From Prorocentrum cordatum (taxonomy: Eukaryota; Sar; Dinophyceae; Prorocentrales; Prorocentraceae), in assembly GCA_963575745.1 (NCBI GenBank), contig CAUYUJ010019344.1, positions 73,811 through 137,810 on the forward strand: 64,000 nt of DNA, written 5' to 3'. This document shows, piece after piece, positions 33,284 to 44,109 of this stretch (positions are counted from its first letter, which is position 1; each line of letters starts with the position of its first letter). The position numbers and the translations under genes are program-made. The notes beneath the pieces were generated by a model. The model was not told the DNA's origin. It searched no databases and saw only the letters and a list, made by a program, of their open reading frames with translations.

Positions 33284-34543
33284 TCAGGCCATGAACTTGG
33301 GAGCGTTCTCCGGGTCACGACGAGGGGGGCGGATCAGCTCGACCTCCGATAGGTCGAGCCTCGGCCACAGCGGGAGAAGAGTGGCAGCACGATTACATAC
33401 TTGTTTAGAAATCTGAATTTGTCGCGGGGGTTCCTTCTCGTCACTTTCTGACCAAGGCGGGTGCATATCAGCTCCGGCGCGAACGGCGGCGTCGGCAACA
33501 GAATTCCCGAGTCGCCGCCATCGCTCGTCAAAATCCAAATCTGCTTCATTCGGGTCCAAATGGGCTTTGACTGTCCTAACTCCGTTCACCCATTTGGACC
33601 CATTGTGGTAAAACTGGATCATTCCCGCATATGGCCTGAAGTAGCTAAGCGGCTGCTCCCGTGGCTGCTCGCTCTGCTTGGCTACGTTGAGGCAGTCAGA
33701 GTATCGAGCGCTAGATCCTACCAGTTGAATGGGCGCCATAGCTAAACTCTGAAATTCGCCAGTTTGGGCGGAGGCCGTTAGGGGGGTAGGGACGGGTCCG
33801 AACAGCCTGCCTTCGACCTCACCTCCTGCTTTCAACTGCACAACTCCCCACCCCGCACGTAGAAGCTCTGGCACGATGTGTCTGCTACAGCTCCCATCAA
33901 TGAAAACGCTCCCCTGGAAGTCGGCTTCCTCTCTGGTTTCGTCGGCCCACTTCATGTCAGACGTTCCAAGCTTTGCTGGTCGAGGGTGCTTGTCGCCTGG
34001 GTGCTCGAACAAACCACGGCTGTACAGTAGCTGCTCGACGGGCCCCTCTGCTGCAAGGGCTCGGCCGATATCGGACTGCTCAACGATCTCCAACCGTTGA
34101 TCCTGACAACTGGCGCATTCCCACAGCCCGTGGAACTCCGAGTCGTCGCATTCCTGACATAGAACACACTTAGTAGACAAGACTTGATACCCGCAATCTT
34201 TCGCGCGACTCGGAGTCCAGATCGCACCGCAGACCAGCGATTTCACACATCCACGCCCGAGCGGGGTCGATCGCTTGGACCGAAGCTTCGCTCGCGGCAC
34301 GTCGAAACACAATCGGGGAAAATCCATGTTCGCTTTGCTGCTCGCATCGCGCTCGAGAGACCTGAGCACAGAACTGAACAGCATGCCCTTGAGGAGAGCT
34401 GGAGGAATATAGGTAAGAACCACCTCCTCATCAAAATCGTTCCTCAACGTGACGAAATCTTTCATATCCCAAGAAAATATCCTCAATGATAGTTTCAAGG
34501 CCGACAGCGGGCCCTTGACCTTCTTCCACTCCGTCACCTCCTC
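33284..34543 (-). pseudogene. LINE ORF2 C-terminus: zinc knuckle plus RNase H, 5'-truncated
   Basis: C-terminal part of a non-LTR retrotransposon polyprotein, about 417 codons ending TGA at 33284. Counting from 34537, residues 124-141 form a zinc knuckle (C124, C127, H136, C141) as follows many LINE RT domains. Residues 211-355 are an RNase H domain: VFIDGSCSRH supplies D214, AQTGEFQSLA E261, SARYSDCLNV D281, and GNSVADAAVRAG D349, so all four catalytic acidic positions are present. VKAHLD (323-328) matches the His-containing loop. No RT or endonuclease is attached. The frame opens at a stop only a few codons upstream, where a 450-bp GGA tract starts, so the element is 5'-truncated, as LINE insertions commonly are. 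The block is free of stops and may be young. Similar 'DGSCSRH' RNase H proteins are abundant in dinoflagellate genomes, from memory. Confidence 0.85.
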
Positions 34544-34548
34544 CCCCT

Positions 34549-35002
34549 AGGAGAAGGAGGAGGAGGAGGATGAGGAGGAGGAGGAGGAGGAGGAGGAGGG
34601 AGAGGATGAGGAGGAGAACGAGGAGGAGGAGGAGGAGGGAGAGGAGGACGAGGAGGAGAACGAGGAGGAGGAGGAGGGAGGAGGAGGAGAGGAGGAGGAG
34701 GAGGAGGAGGAGGAGGAGAGGAGGAGGAGGAGGAGGGAGGGATGAGGAGGAGGAGGGCGAGGAGAGGAGGGGAAGAGGAGGAGAACGAGGAGGAGGAGGA
34801 GACGAGGAGGAGGAAGGAGGAGGAGAGGAGGAGGGAAGGAGAGGAGGAGGAGGAGGAGGAGGAGGAGGAGAGAGGGGGAGGAGGAGGAGGAGGAGGAGAA
34901 GGAGGAGGAGGAGGAGGAAGAGGAGGAGGAGGAGGGGAGAGGAGGAGGAGCAGAAGGAGGGGGGAGGGGGAGGAGGAGAAGGAGGAGGAGGAGGAGGACA
35001 AT
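34549..35002. repeat. GGA polypurine tract of 450 bp (plus strand)
   Basis: Pure G/A apart from scattered C or T. It abuts the 5' end of the minus-strand LINE remnant. Both Ser/Pro and Glu/Arg frames across it are shadows. Confidence 0.97.
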
Positions 35003-35297
35003 CACTTGGCTAAGAGGGAGGCTGAGGGTTGGCCGACCCGACCCTAACCCGAAACCTCGTGGCACTGGGCCACCAATGCTCTCCACAGCGGCCGCGGGTG
35101 GGGCCGCTGAGACGGCAGGACGCTGCCGACGCTGAAAGAGGTGCTGGGCCCTGATGTGGCGTTGCACACCTAGCCGCAGCAGCACCTCACCTCCTCCGCC
35201 CACGATCGCGGGGGGAGGGGTGGGGCTGAGCAACTGTCGGGGCGGACTGGCAACCCAAGTCCACCCCGGTGCCCAGAACCCACGGGGGCTCCCCCTG

Positions 35298-35405
35298 TGC
35301 AGGAGGAGGAGGATGACGAGGAGGGAGGAGCAGGAGGAGGAGGAGGAGGAGGAGGAGGGAGGAGGAGGGAGGAGGGAGGAGGAGGAAAGAGGGAGGAGGA
35401 GGTGG
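35298..35405. repeat. GGA polypurine tract
   Basis: About 105 bp of GGA/GGGA. 35003-35297 between the two tracts shows nothing recognisable. Confidence 0.95.
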
Positions 35406-35622
35406 ATGTTTGCACGGTGGCCCAAGATGCTCCTGGGTGGTCCTCGCCGGGAACAACAGCCAAAAAGGCACGCCCCGAGCGATTGCGGAGTCGAATCGTG
35501 TTCTTGGGGCACCCGCTTGCAGCCGGACTCGGCAGCCGCAGCTGGCAGCCCGGGCGTTCGGCGCCCAGCCGCCATTGAGCTCGAGCGCCAAAATTAAGGG
35601 AACGACTAATTGAAGGGGCCCT

Positions 35623-35625
<3 letters not shown>

Positions 35626-35653
<28 letters not shown>

Positions 35654-35676
35654 TACTTGTGTGTGTGTGTGTGTGT
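35626..35676. repeat. (AC)n-(GT)n dinucleotide hairpin
   Basis: About 26 bp of (AC)n, the spacer TACTT, then about 22 bp of (GT)n, a near-perfect self-complementary hairpin. The lead-in 'TGAAGGGGCCC' just before the AC run recurs before an AC run at 54939-54960. Confidence 0.9.
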
Positions 35677-35692
35677 CTTCTCTCCTCCTGAG

Positions 35693-35867
35693 CAATGACA
35701 TAAACATAAAAACTCGGAGGTCCGCGCGAATTTCTCGGATCGGCGCTGGGGCCTCTTCCCTGGCACGCGGAGCGCGCCAGGGGCGGCGACGGAGGCGCCG
35801 CCAGGGGAGTCCAGCGCCGATCCGACAAATCCGCGCGGGCCTCCGCGTTTTTGCGTGTATGTCATCG
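35693..35867. mobile_element. MITE-like inverted-repeat element, 175 bp, ~57-bp arms
   Basis: The left arm (35693-35749) is complementary to the right arm (35811-35867) over about 57 bp with a few mismatches; both carry the core 'GGATCGGCGCTGG' or its complement. The loop is itself GC-rich and weakly self-complementary. No reading frame. It lies 17 bp from the AC/GT hairpin, so the two may form one structured unit. Confidence 0.75.
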
Positions 35868-36294
35868 TTCGTTCCCCTGCTCCCACCCTGAAGCTCAAGC
35901 GTCAAAATGGCTGTGCGTCAAAATCGGCCAGCGTGGCGCCGACGCCCGCTGTTCACAAAAGCCGTGGGCTGCGCCACCAGGGGAGAGATGCCGGATTCTT
36001 GGCGCCGCTCCTTCGACGGTGTTATCTGCAATAACCTCGCCAGCAGGCAGCCACTCTTAAGAGAACGTCTGGGCGACCTCGACTGGAGGTCGATGGGGTC
36101 AAAGGCGCTCGAGTCCGCGGGCGGGGGGGGCTCTGACGAGCTGCAACTTGCAGGTTTGAACAGCTTCGCGCCCTACGGCGCGGAAGCCCTATGCCGATAC
36201 AAATCCACTCGCCGTGCCTGAAGATAGTCGGTTCTGCTGGAGCGCCCTAGAGAGGAGAAAGGCGAAGGAGCCTCACGGCCTCCAAGCCCTAAGA

Positions 36295-36450
36295 GACCTC
36301 ACCGCGCGTTCCGTCACCGCACGGTGTTAGAGCCATGGAGGCCCCAATCATCCGAGACGTCCTCAGAGAACGAGCCGAATCCCAAAACCGCGCGGTGACC
36401 CCGAATCCCCACTGCGGTGTGGTCACCGCGCCGCTTGGGAGTCCCCGACA
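36295..36450. repeat. GTGCGGTGAC repeat, copy 2
   Basis: 'GTCACCGCACGGTG', 'GCGCGGTGACCCCGAATCCC' and 'GTGTGGTCACCGCGCC' in the same order as at 30.04-30.25 kb, with the shared phrase 'CCGAGACGTC'. Confidence 0.7.
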
Positions 36451-36539
36451 TCTCCTCGCCCCGAGTCTTGTTGTCGACGGTCCCGCAGCACCTGGGAGGT
36501 CCCAAGGAGCCAGAGCACGGTGAAGACCGGCCCGTGTCT

Positions 36540-36765
36540 CCCAGGGCCCGCCCCAAGCCTCCTTCCTGAGCGCGCTCGGCGTCTGAGCCCACTCGGCCGC
36601 CAGGGCCTACCCTGGGCATGCCCCGAGGCATTCCCCTAGGCCTACCCTATGCCCACGCCGAGGCCCTTCCCCTGGGCCCGTTCCTGGGCCTATCCCGAAG
36701 GCCCGCTAGGCCTATCCCAAGGCCCTTCCCCCAGGCCGACCCTGGGCCTGTGCATCCGCAGGGGC
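36540..36765 (+). repeat. GGCCTACCCTGGGCC short repeats
   Basis: Loose repetition of 'AGGCCTACCCT', 'GGCCCTTCCCC' and 'GGGCCTATCCC' words over about 220 bp. 36766-37399 has no recognised feature except a (GTT/GCT)n run at 36926-36962. Confidence 0.7.
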
Positions 36766-37399
36766 TCTGTCCGCAGAAGGGCGGCGGGGTCTCGGCCCCG
36801 CTCGGCGGCCAGAGCCGCTCGTCGGCGCGGCAAGCGACGGGGCTCGGAGGCCGAAATGGGCTCCAAAAAGCCAGGTGGAGCTGTCTCCTGGGCGAGCCGC
36901 GGGAAGACGGCCACGAAGGCGACGGGTTGTTGTTGTTGTTGCTGCTGCTGCTGTTGTTGCTGTGCGGGCGATAGAACAACCCTAACTCATGAGTAACTCT
37001 CGGCCTCGCGATTCGCAGCACTTCGGCCGCACTTCGCTAAGAAACGAATGGCTGCGCGGTAAGCGATGGACACCACGCGAAGGGAGAAGGACAGGGAAGA
37101 GCAGGGAGGGCTCTGGCCACGACGGCGACGGGTTCTGGCGGAAAACGGGTCCGTGACTCCAGGGCTTCCCCCTGGGGCCAATTCGTCATCCCGGGGTCGT
37201 AATCGGACAGCCCCCCGGGCACGGGGAGCGCCCGGGGAACCCGAACTGCGCGACAAGAGCTCGGGGCCCGTACGTATCAGGTCCAGGGCGCGCCTCGGAG
37301 GGCGAGCCAGGCTGCCTGGAGCGGTGCGACCTCAGCCCGTGCTCTGCACTGACTCGGCGGTGGAAGCCGCCCTGTTCTGCTCCTCTGTCGCTGGCTTGC

Positions 37400-37570
37400 T
37401 CCTGCCGCGGGGCGCCCTGGCGCCCTTCTTGGGCCGTGTTGGGCCCTCCTGGGGACCTCCCGAGGCCATCTCTTGGCCGTCTGGGGTACGTCCTGGGCAC
37501 GCCTGGAGCTGTCTTGGGCCGTCCCGGACGTGTCTCCGAACCCTCCTGGAGGCCATCTTGGCGAGGAAGG
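37400..37570 (-). repeat. CCAAGAGGGCC-family repeat, complementary strand
   Basis: Words such as 'CTTGGGCCGT', 'CTCTTGGCC' and 'TCTTGGGCCGTC' are complements of the minisatellite at 18.8, 54.2 and 57.6 kb. Confidence 0.55.
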
Positions 37571-37732
37571 GCGGGGCGGAGGGCACGACGGCCACGTGCG
37601 AAGGGTGCGGCTGTGTGGCGGCGGGCCTCTCGATCCACCTGGCGCACTCGTCGTACGTGTCCGCCTTGGGGGGGGGGGGGCCCGGTGCGGCCGCTTTTCC
37701 TGCCTCCCCCCCTCCCCCTGCCGCCACCTCCA

Positions 37733-37804
37733 CCAGCTCCTCCCGCTCCTCCTCCTCCTCCTCCTCCTCCTCCTCCTCCTCCTCCTCCTCCTCCTCCTCC
37801 TCCA
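37733..37804. repeat. CTC polypyrimidine tract
   Basis: About 60 bp of perfect CTC at 37748-37804 with a degenerate lead-in. Confidence 0.95.
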
Positions 37805-38024
37805 CTGTGTTTTCGTATCCGCTGGCCCCTTTCTGGGGCCACCAGGCTGCGAGGATGAGGATTGCAGCTCCCTGTTCCCATTGCAATTTCCAGCATCCGC
37901 TGTTACAATCCTGATATTGCTGAGCGCGCGAAGGGGGGGAACCCCAAACCAGCTTTCCGTACCACGCCTGGATCGCGTTGTCTGAATTCCTGGGGGGGGG
38001 GGACGTGGGACATGTGAACATAGA

Positions 38025-38235
38025 TACTTATCGCGTCCCCGAATACATAATCCTCCATAAATAACACACGGCTCGCGTCCCCGAAACCATAAACCATTGT
38101 ACATTACGCAATAGTCGCGTCCCCGGAAGCAGATGCCCTTGTAAGTCACCGAACAATCGCGCCCCCTAAACCATACCCCCGCACATTACCTAACATTCGC
38201 GCCCCCGGCACCATAAACCCATGTAAAATTACGGA
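38025..38235 (+). repeat. ~45-50 bp CGCGTCCCCGAAGCCATAAACC array, array 1
   Basis: About five units of 'CGCGTCCCCGAAACC', 'ATAAACC...GTACATTAC' and '.CAATA.T', spaced 40-50 bp. The same unit makes a second array at 40.94-41.23 kb. Confidence 0.8.
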
Positions 38236-38299
38236 TTCTCATAGGAAAGGCACTCACCAGTTTTTCCCCCACATCGATACAGCACAACATCCGCTTCCC

Positions 38300-38999
38300 C
38301 TCATGGGGGCTATGAGGGCTCCCCAAGATGAGCCGCTGCCACCCACTGGCAATGCGCACGGACACGGCCTCGTATATCTCTGAAGCTGTTTAGCGGCAGG
38401 GCTCGAAAAGTGTGGGCCGGGCAAACGTCACCACAAACAAGGAGGAGGAGGAAGAAGAGGAGGAGGAGGCAAGAGGGAGGAGAGGCCAACGTGGTTGTCA
38501 AACCCTGCTGCATTGTGCAGCATTTGGTGGGCATACACCGGCACAGTAGTGAAACAGGGCAGGACAGGCGGAAGAACAGCCAGGGGAGACAAGCCCGAAT
38601 CAAAGAGCACGCCCAGGCCAACCTGCAATAGGTGAGCCGACGCATGTGCTCACCCTGGAACAAAATTGAGCATTGCAGAACTATGCATCCCTTGCGGCCC
38701 AAATGGCCACGCCGATAAAACCACAACGGAACAAGAGAGGAGCCCGGGGGAGGGGAAGCGACGGGGGAGGACAGGAGGGCCGGAGAAACGGGGTGCTCAA
38801 GGTAACACTTCCTGACACTAAAAAACGAGTTGGGCTCAGCCTGAAGATTTTCAAAGTCATGCAATATCGCCTGATAAGCATGCATCTTGGGCACGCGGCT
38901 CGCAAAAAAAAAAAACGGAGGGGCCAGGAGCGCCGCCGAAACTGCGGGCCGCGTGCGGAAGACCAGCCGCGGGCAATTCAAGGAGAAGGAAGGTGCGAG
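38300..38999. other. Non-repetitive stretch; coding undecided
   Basis: The minus strand is open from 39128 to 38310. The only protein-like piece is near 38800-38900 (KMHAYQAILHDFENLQAEPN). It has no recognisable domain, and flanking residues are low in complexity. A missed exon is possible, but I make no gene call. Confidence 0.25.
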
Positions 39000-39002
39000 A
39001 GC

Positions 39003-39062
39003 GGAGGGAGGAGGAGGAGGAGGAGGAGGAGGAGGAGGAGGAGGAGGAGGAGGGAAGGAGAG
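39003..39062. repeat. GGA polypurine tract
   Basis: (GGA)n of about 50 bp. Confidence 0.95.
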
Positions 39063-39350
39063 AAGGTGGGTGGACGCCGGCGTGTCGCACGCGAGCTGCT
39101 GCGAGCCCCTCGCGAAGCTCCCATGCACCGAAACTTCCGACCAGACTGAAAATCTGCACCAGCGCGCCGTTACGACAGAAGCTTCCTATTCAGGCCCAGA
39201 ATCGGGGTTGCGACAATGTGGCCGCGTTCCCCAGGAACGCGCCTTTACGACAGGGACTGCCTATCTGGCCCACGGGAGAGGGGAGGAAGAAGACGAGGCG
39301 GAAAACGAGAAGAGGGAAGGGAGGAGAGTCGCGCCAGCAGGTTGTCGTCT

Positions 39351-40935
39351 TCAGCGACGCGCCCTCAAGGCGCTCGTCGAGAAAGCCCACTCGGCCCAGA
39401 CGGTGTCGAGGGCCCGGACGGCGGCTGCGTGCCCGGCCGCTGCTTCTTTAACCGCCTGGTCCAGGGCCCGTCGTAACGTGTCCTCGTCGGAGATGGGCAG
39501 GCTGCGGCGCACCCGGCAATGTAGCCTATATGCGGCAGCGAGCAGAAGCGTACGTCGAACCAGAATTGCGTCCAGGAGCTGGGAGGCCGCCTCAAGCAAG
39601 AAGAAATTCAACCCGCGGTCCTCGAAGGTCGGTGGGGCGGCGAGCCGAAGCCGCCGCTGCCCGTGCCGATGCACTCGGGCGCATCCCACGTAGTACTCCA
39701 CAGCGTCCTCGCCCATGGCGCACCCGAAGACGCAGCGGCCGCGAGACTGGAAGCGACGAGCCGTGCACCACCCATTGAACCATGTGCGCAGCACCGCGGC
39801 ACAGACTCTAGGAGGCACCAGCCGGCTCAGACACCGCAGCACGGCCGCGGCGCGGGCCGCCCGCAGGACGCCATCTCTCGAGCTTCGCACGGATATGCAC
39901 CTCGGGATGGCTCCGCAGGGCGCGTGTCCACGCCGCCGGGGCGACCCTCTGGACGCCGCGGGCGAGGCGCCCAGCGTGGTCACGATCCTGAGGGCGGGGC
40001 GCGCCGGCTACAAGATCCGCCCACCTTCCGGTACGTGGCTACTGCCGCTGAGAAGTTGTGTACGTAGGAGCTCTGGAACCAGAAGATCCGCCGAGTGTCT
40101 CGCCAGAGGAACTCCGTCCCGTGCAGCGCAGAGCTCAATATTCCCAGGCCGCCGGAGGCGCCTGCTTCCGGCATGCCACCCAAAAACGAGCAGCCAGCGA
40201 GACCTCCTGCACGTCAGAGAACTCCTGGGGCATGTGGTAATGCCGCCGCAAAGCACGAAGGTCGGCAGACAGTACCCAGTTGGCCAGGCCAGGCACTAAT
40301 CGGCGAAAGGCCGCTGCTTCAGTATGTTCCCACTCCTCTGGGAGAACCTCGAGCTGCAGGAGGAACGCCAGGAGCGAGGCCACGTACACGTTGTACGCTA
40401 CAGCAGTGTAGTGCAAGCCGAGCCCAAGCTGCGCCCAGAGGTCCGCGCGGCGCGTGTACTGGTCAAGCGCCTTGCGCCAAACCCTCGCACGCCCGCCGGG
40501 CCCCAGCACGAATCCGAGGTACTCCGCCCAGTCCCGGACGCAGGCGGCACCCCGACCAGGAAAATGCTCTTCTAGAGTGCGCCGGAAATCAGCCACCGCG
40601 GCGTCGCCGAGGGGGACGAAGACGGTCTTGCCCAGGTTTAGAGACAGGCCAGACACGATGGCGAACTCGGAGAAGAGTGGGACATAGCAGTGTGCCGATC
40701 GGAAAGCGTCTCGCGAAACCAAAGCCAGGTCGTCCGCGTACACTCGCAGCACGTCGCCTGGCAGCGAATCCCGCAAGCGGCGGAGCAGCAAATCGCCGCA
40801 GAGGGCGAAGAGCAACCGTGACAATGGGCACCCTTGGCGGATCCCAGACCGGATGCTGAAACTCTCGTGCAACTCCCAGCCGGCTGAGATTTTGCAGCCG
40901 CTGCCGAAGTACAAAATGGACACGAAGAGCCGAAA
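39351..40935 (-). pseudogene. LINE reverse transcriptase, 5'-truncated and frameshifted
   Basis: A non-LTR retrotransposon RT in decay. From about 40935 to 40135 one frame holds RT motifs in order: a lead-in with RLFVSILYFG; motif B, SGIRQGCPLSRLLFAL (about 40850-40800); motif C, VYADDLALV (about 40740); motif D and beyond, GLSLNLGKTVFVPLG; and EYLGFVLGPGG. The catalytic ADD is intact. Near 40150 the frame shifts: continuation TEFLWRDTRRIFWFQSSY is in another frame. By 39983-39351 it has moved again, to LVPPRVCAAVLRTWFNGWC, a zinc-knuckle-like CVFGC...H segment, and a helical tail. RT motif A and any endonuclease are missing. At its 5' end it meets the 50-bp CGCGTCCCC array at about 40940, the likely truncation point. 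Family membership is secure; activity is ruled out by the frameshifts unless they are assembly errors. Confidence 0.85.
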
Positions 40936-40939
40936 CTGA

Positions 40940-41228
40940 ATACTGAAAAATCGCGGTCCCGAAACCATAAACCGGCGAGCATTACTCAATATTCGCGTCC
41001 CCAAGGCCAAAACAAAAACTAATATGTTAGACAATTCTTGCGTCCTCGACGCCACAAGCCCTTGCAAAGTACACAACATCTGCGCCCCCGAAGCCATAAG
41101 CCCTCGTAACTGATGCAATCGCCCCCGAGGCCACAAACCCTCGTAAATGACCCTATATTCGCGTCCCCGACGCCATAAACCATAGTAACTTACCGAATTC
41201 TCGCGCCAACGAAGCCACTAACCCCCGT
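40940..41228 (+). repeat. ~45-50 bp CGCGTCCCCGAAGCCATAAACC array, array 2
   Basis: About six units like those at 38.03-38.23 kb ('CGCGTCCCCGACGCCATAAACC' split by variable 'GTAA.TTAC' parts). The two arrays flank the minus-strand LINE RT on either side. Confidence 0.8.
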
Positions 41229-41394
41229 AAATTAATATTGGCCCTCGCGTGAGGACCCAACACTGCTTCACGTTAGCGCCCAAACGTCCCAGCACAGCCC
41301 TGGCAAGGTCCATTCTAAGAGAGGGGGGCCGGCGGCATGGGGGCGAAGCCCTTACGGATAGAAATAACATCTCCCAGTCGCACCCCGAGGCTTG

Positions 41395-41935
41395 TTCTTG
41401 GAGCGGGCCGGGCATTTCGCCTGAGACTTCCTCACTGCGAATGACCCTGAAACTTAAACAGGTGGCAACAACTTCGCGGATTGTGGGCGGGCCGTTTTCA
41501 AAATGTGGCTCTCGCGTTAACGCCGCGCACATTCGTTTTCAACATTTGCAAGAGCTTCACATATTGAGGGCGGGTGGCTTTCAACATGTCGTTTTCGCCT
41601 CAGCGCCGCGCGCATTTTTTAGGGTGACAACAGTTCCACGGATTGAGGGCGGGTGGTTTTCTAAATGTGGCTCTCGCCTTGGCGCCGCGCGCATTCGTTT
41701 TCATCAAGGGCTTCACGGATTGTTTTCCGAATGTGGAAGAACTTCACGGATTGAGGGCGGGCCGTTTTCAAAATGTTGCTCGCGCCTCAGCTCCGTACAA
41801 GCTCGTTTTCAAAACTTTGCGCTCGCTTTACGGATTGAGGACGACTCCTTTTCAAAATGTGGTTCTCGCCTGGGCGCCGCGCGCAATCGTTGTAGACTTC
41901 TGCAAGAGCTTCACGGGTTCCTGTGATCAGCGCAC
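41395..41935 (+). repeat. ~80-100 bp repeat with GCCTGAGACTTCCTC lead
   Basis: 'GGATTGAGGGCGGGTGGTTTT', 'CAAAATGTGGCTCTCGCC' and 'GCGCCGCGCGCATTCGTTTTC' recur from 41480 about every 80-100 bp. The same unit and lead 'TTTCGCCTGAGACTTCCTCA' occur at 49.08-49.37 kb, and the lead alone is scattered through 55.4-58.1 kb. Confidence 0.85.
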
Positions 41936-42217
41936 CCGAAGTGGCGTTCTGGAGACTTCAGGATTGTGAGGCCGCCACAGTTACGTTAATTCGTGGTGGA
42001 AGTCCCAGGAATGGCGTTTTGGCGCGATTCAAGATGCGGCGTTGAGGTCCCGAGAATAATGTTTTGGCAATCGTCAGGGTCCTCAAAGGGTTGTCTTCCA
42101 ACGAAACAGTTCCTTCGGTGGAAATGAACTTTTTGTAGGGGCCTATGAAGCGGGAGCTTGGAGGGGGGGGTTACTCCAATATCGTTGATGTCTCCTGGGT
42201 TTACACTGGATCTGATC

Positions 42218-42276
42218 CTCCTCCTCCTCCTCCTTCTCCCCCTCCCTCTCCTCCTCTTCCCCCTCCTCCTCCTCAA
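42218..42276. repeat. CCT polypyrimidine tract
   Basis: Short C/T tract just upstream of the plus-strand LINE. The pyrimidine strand is its sense strand. Confidence 0.9.
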
Positions 42277-42399
42277 GGTGGCCCAGGAAAGGCGCGCGCG
42301 CGAGCGCCACCCTTGAAGAGGTCACACCACCAATACCTTCCGCGGGGCGCACACCCCCATGGAGCTTGCAAGCCTGGCGGCGGTCGCGCCATCATGTCG

Positions 42400-44109
42400 G
42401 CAGGCCTTCTGAGATTGGTACTGTGCATGACAGCTGGCCTTCTGAGATTGGTGTTGCTCAACCCAAAGTGCGCGAACACACACAGCAGACTTCTTGACAT
42501 TGCGCACGAGCTGGGAAGTAAGGGCGTGATAGGGCTCATCGGCACCCAATTGAAGAGCAGAGGAAAAATGACGGAGGACTCAAGGACTGTCGGTCGTTAT
42601 TACTCGGTGGAGGCGGGATATTCGCACGGGCAGTTCACCACGGAGAGCTGCGGGGTCACACTACTGATACGACAATCCAGGTTCCCGAGGAAGTGCAGCA
42701 AACGGGTGTTCGACGTTCCGAAGGGAATAAGAAGACGATCGCTAAAAATTGCTTTGGAATCTCAAGGACTGACATCCGACATCATTTTGGCATAGTTTCC
42801 ACCGCGTGAGGCATCATCGAGCGGGCGACAGCTGTATGACAGAATAACCGAGCATTTGTTGAAATTGATTTCTGAGACCATGGCAGTATTACGAGAGCGT
42901 GGGGCCGTACCGATATCGATGACGGGTCTGAACGGAGCACTACCACACACTCCACTGGATAAGGTTGCAGAAGTCCACGGCACAGGACAGATTACTCCGA
43001 CCTCGTCGAGGTTCAGACCGCATGCATCAGGCTGGTCGCTTTCCAGTGCCACTACGCATTTTCCAGGGCCGCCGACATACGTGGGTGAGAAGGGCAGCTT
43101 ATTCATAGATCATATGTTTATTCCTGAGGAGCTATTGCAGACCATCGAACGTGTTCACATCCTGTCGAATTCTGCCAGGAGTCTACAGCTCATCAGGTCG
43201 AGGGAGCCCCGAGATCACCGACCTGTGCTGGTCTCGCTCTTCGCCCAGATAACGGTGGAACCGCTCCCCAGGAGACCGCCTCGGCCTAACCGAGAGGCGC
43301 TGTACCACTGCGTGCAAGTATGGTTTCGGAGGAATGAGGTTTTGAAGGCGATGGAGGAGGAGGTCCGCAAGATTCAGGACGAGTTTAATGCAGCAGCCAC
43401 GGTAAGCAATGCCGATGCCATGAACGAGCTACTGATCACTGCGCTCAACAAAACAGCCGTCGACCAACTAGCCGAGTGCCCCTTGTACAGCGAGAGCCAC
43501 AAACGGTACGCAAAAGAAATACGCGAACTTCTAAGAGAACGACGAGAACTTAGACGTTCAGCAGCACGAGCCGAAGATATCGAAGGACTGACAAAATCGA
43601 TTCAGGATAAGAGCAAGCAAATACGACGAGCAAGCACACTGCACTGGCAACGAATAAATACAAGAGCGTCGAGCACACGAGCTCAAAGCAGCAGCGCGCG
43701 AGCAAACAATTACGTAGTGCAGAAGTTAGCGAGACTCTTAGCATGCAGGCGGCGAGGACTTCGCCAGCGCAGGTTTGCTGCCATCGCCAACAGTTCAGTG
43801 TCTGCGAGGGCGTGGGCCCACATGATGCGTCTCCAGCCCCTCTCAGGCGGATGCCAAGCGATCGAGAAACACCCGATGGAGGTCAAAAACGACATAGATC
43901 GGGAGGGGAGGGAGACGATGGATGAGTCTGAGGCGATGTACCTTGCCGCTGAGGACTGGAGCTTGATCAGCCGATCAGTGTGGAAGCTACGTTTCTGGCG
44001 CACGTGGCCGAGCTGGAGCTTGCCACCAGAGTTGTTGAGGCTGCTTTTCCATCCGAAATGGGTCAACGGGAGAATGCCGAAGGTCGGGGATGGGGGTCGG
44101 CTACGATGA
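42400..44109 (+). pseudogene. LINE part 1: APE-type endonuclease and linker
   Basis: Frame 1 throughout, with one TAG at 42793-42795. The N-terminal half (42470-42795) contains LLDIAHELGSKGVIGLIGT and CGVTLLIRQSRFPRKCSKR, matching the first strands of an apurinic-type endonuclease fold; the usual catalytic Glu position reads GLIGTQ, a variant typical of one dinoflagellate LINE group. The second half (42856-43250) holds TTHFPGPPTYVGEKGSLFID followed by HMF (the 'ID.I' strand) and DHRPVLVSLF, the terminal 'DHxP' catalytic motif. The expected 'GDxN' motif reads MTGLNGALP, so a catalytic Asp is lost. After 43.26 kb come about 250 residues of Arg/Glu-rich helices. The frame stops at 44107 (TGA). 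Confidence 0.75.
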
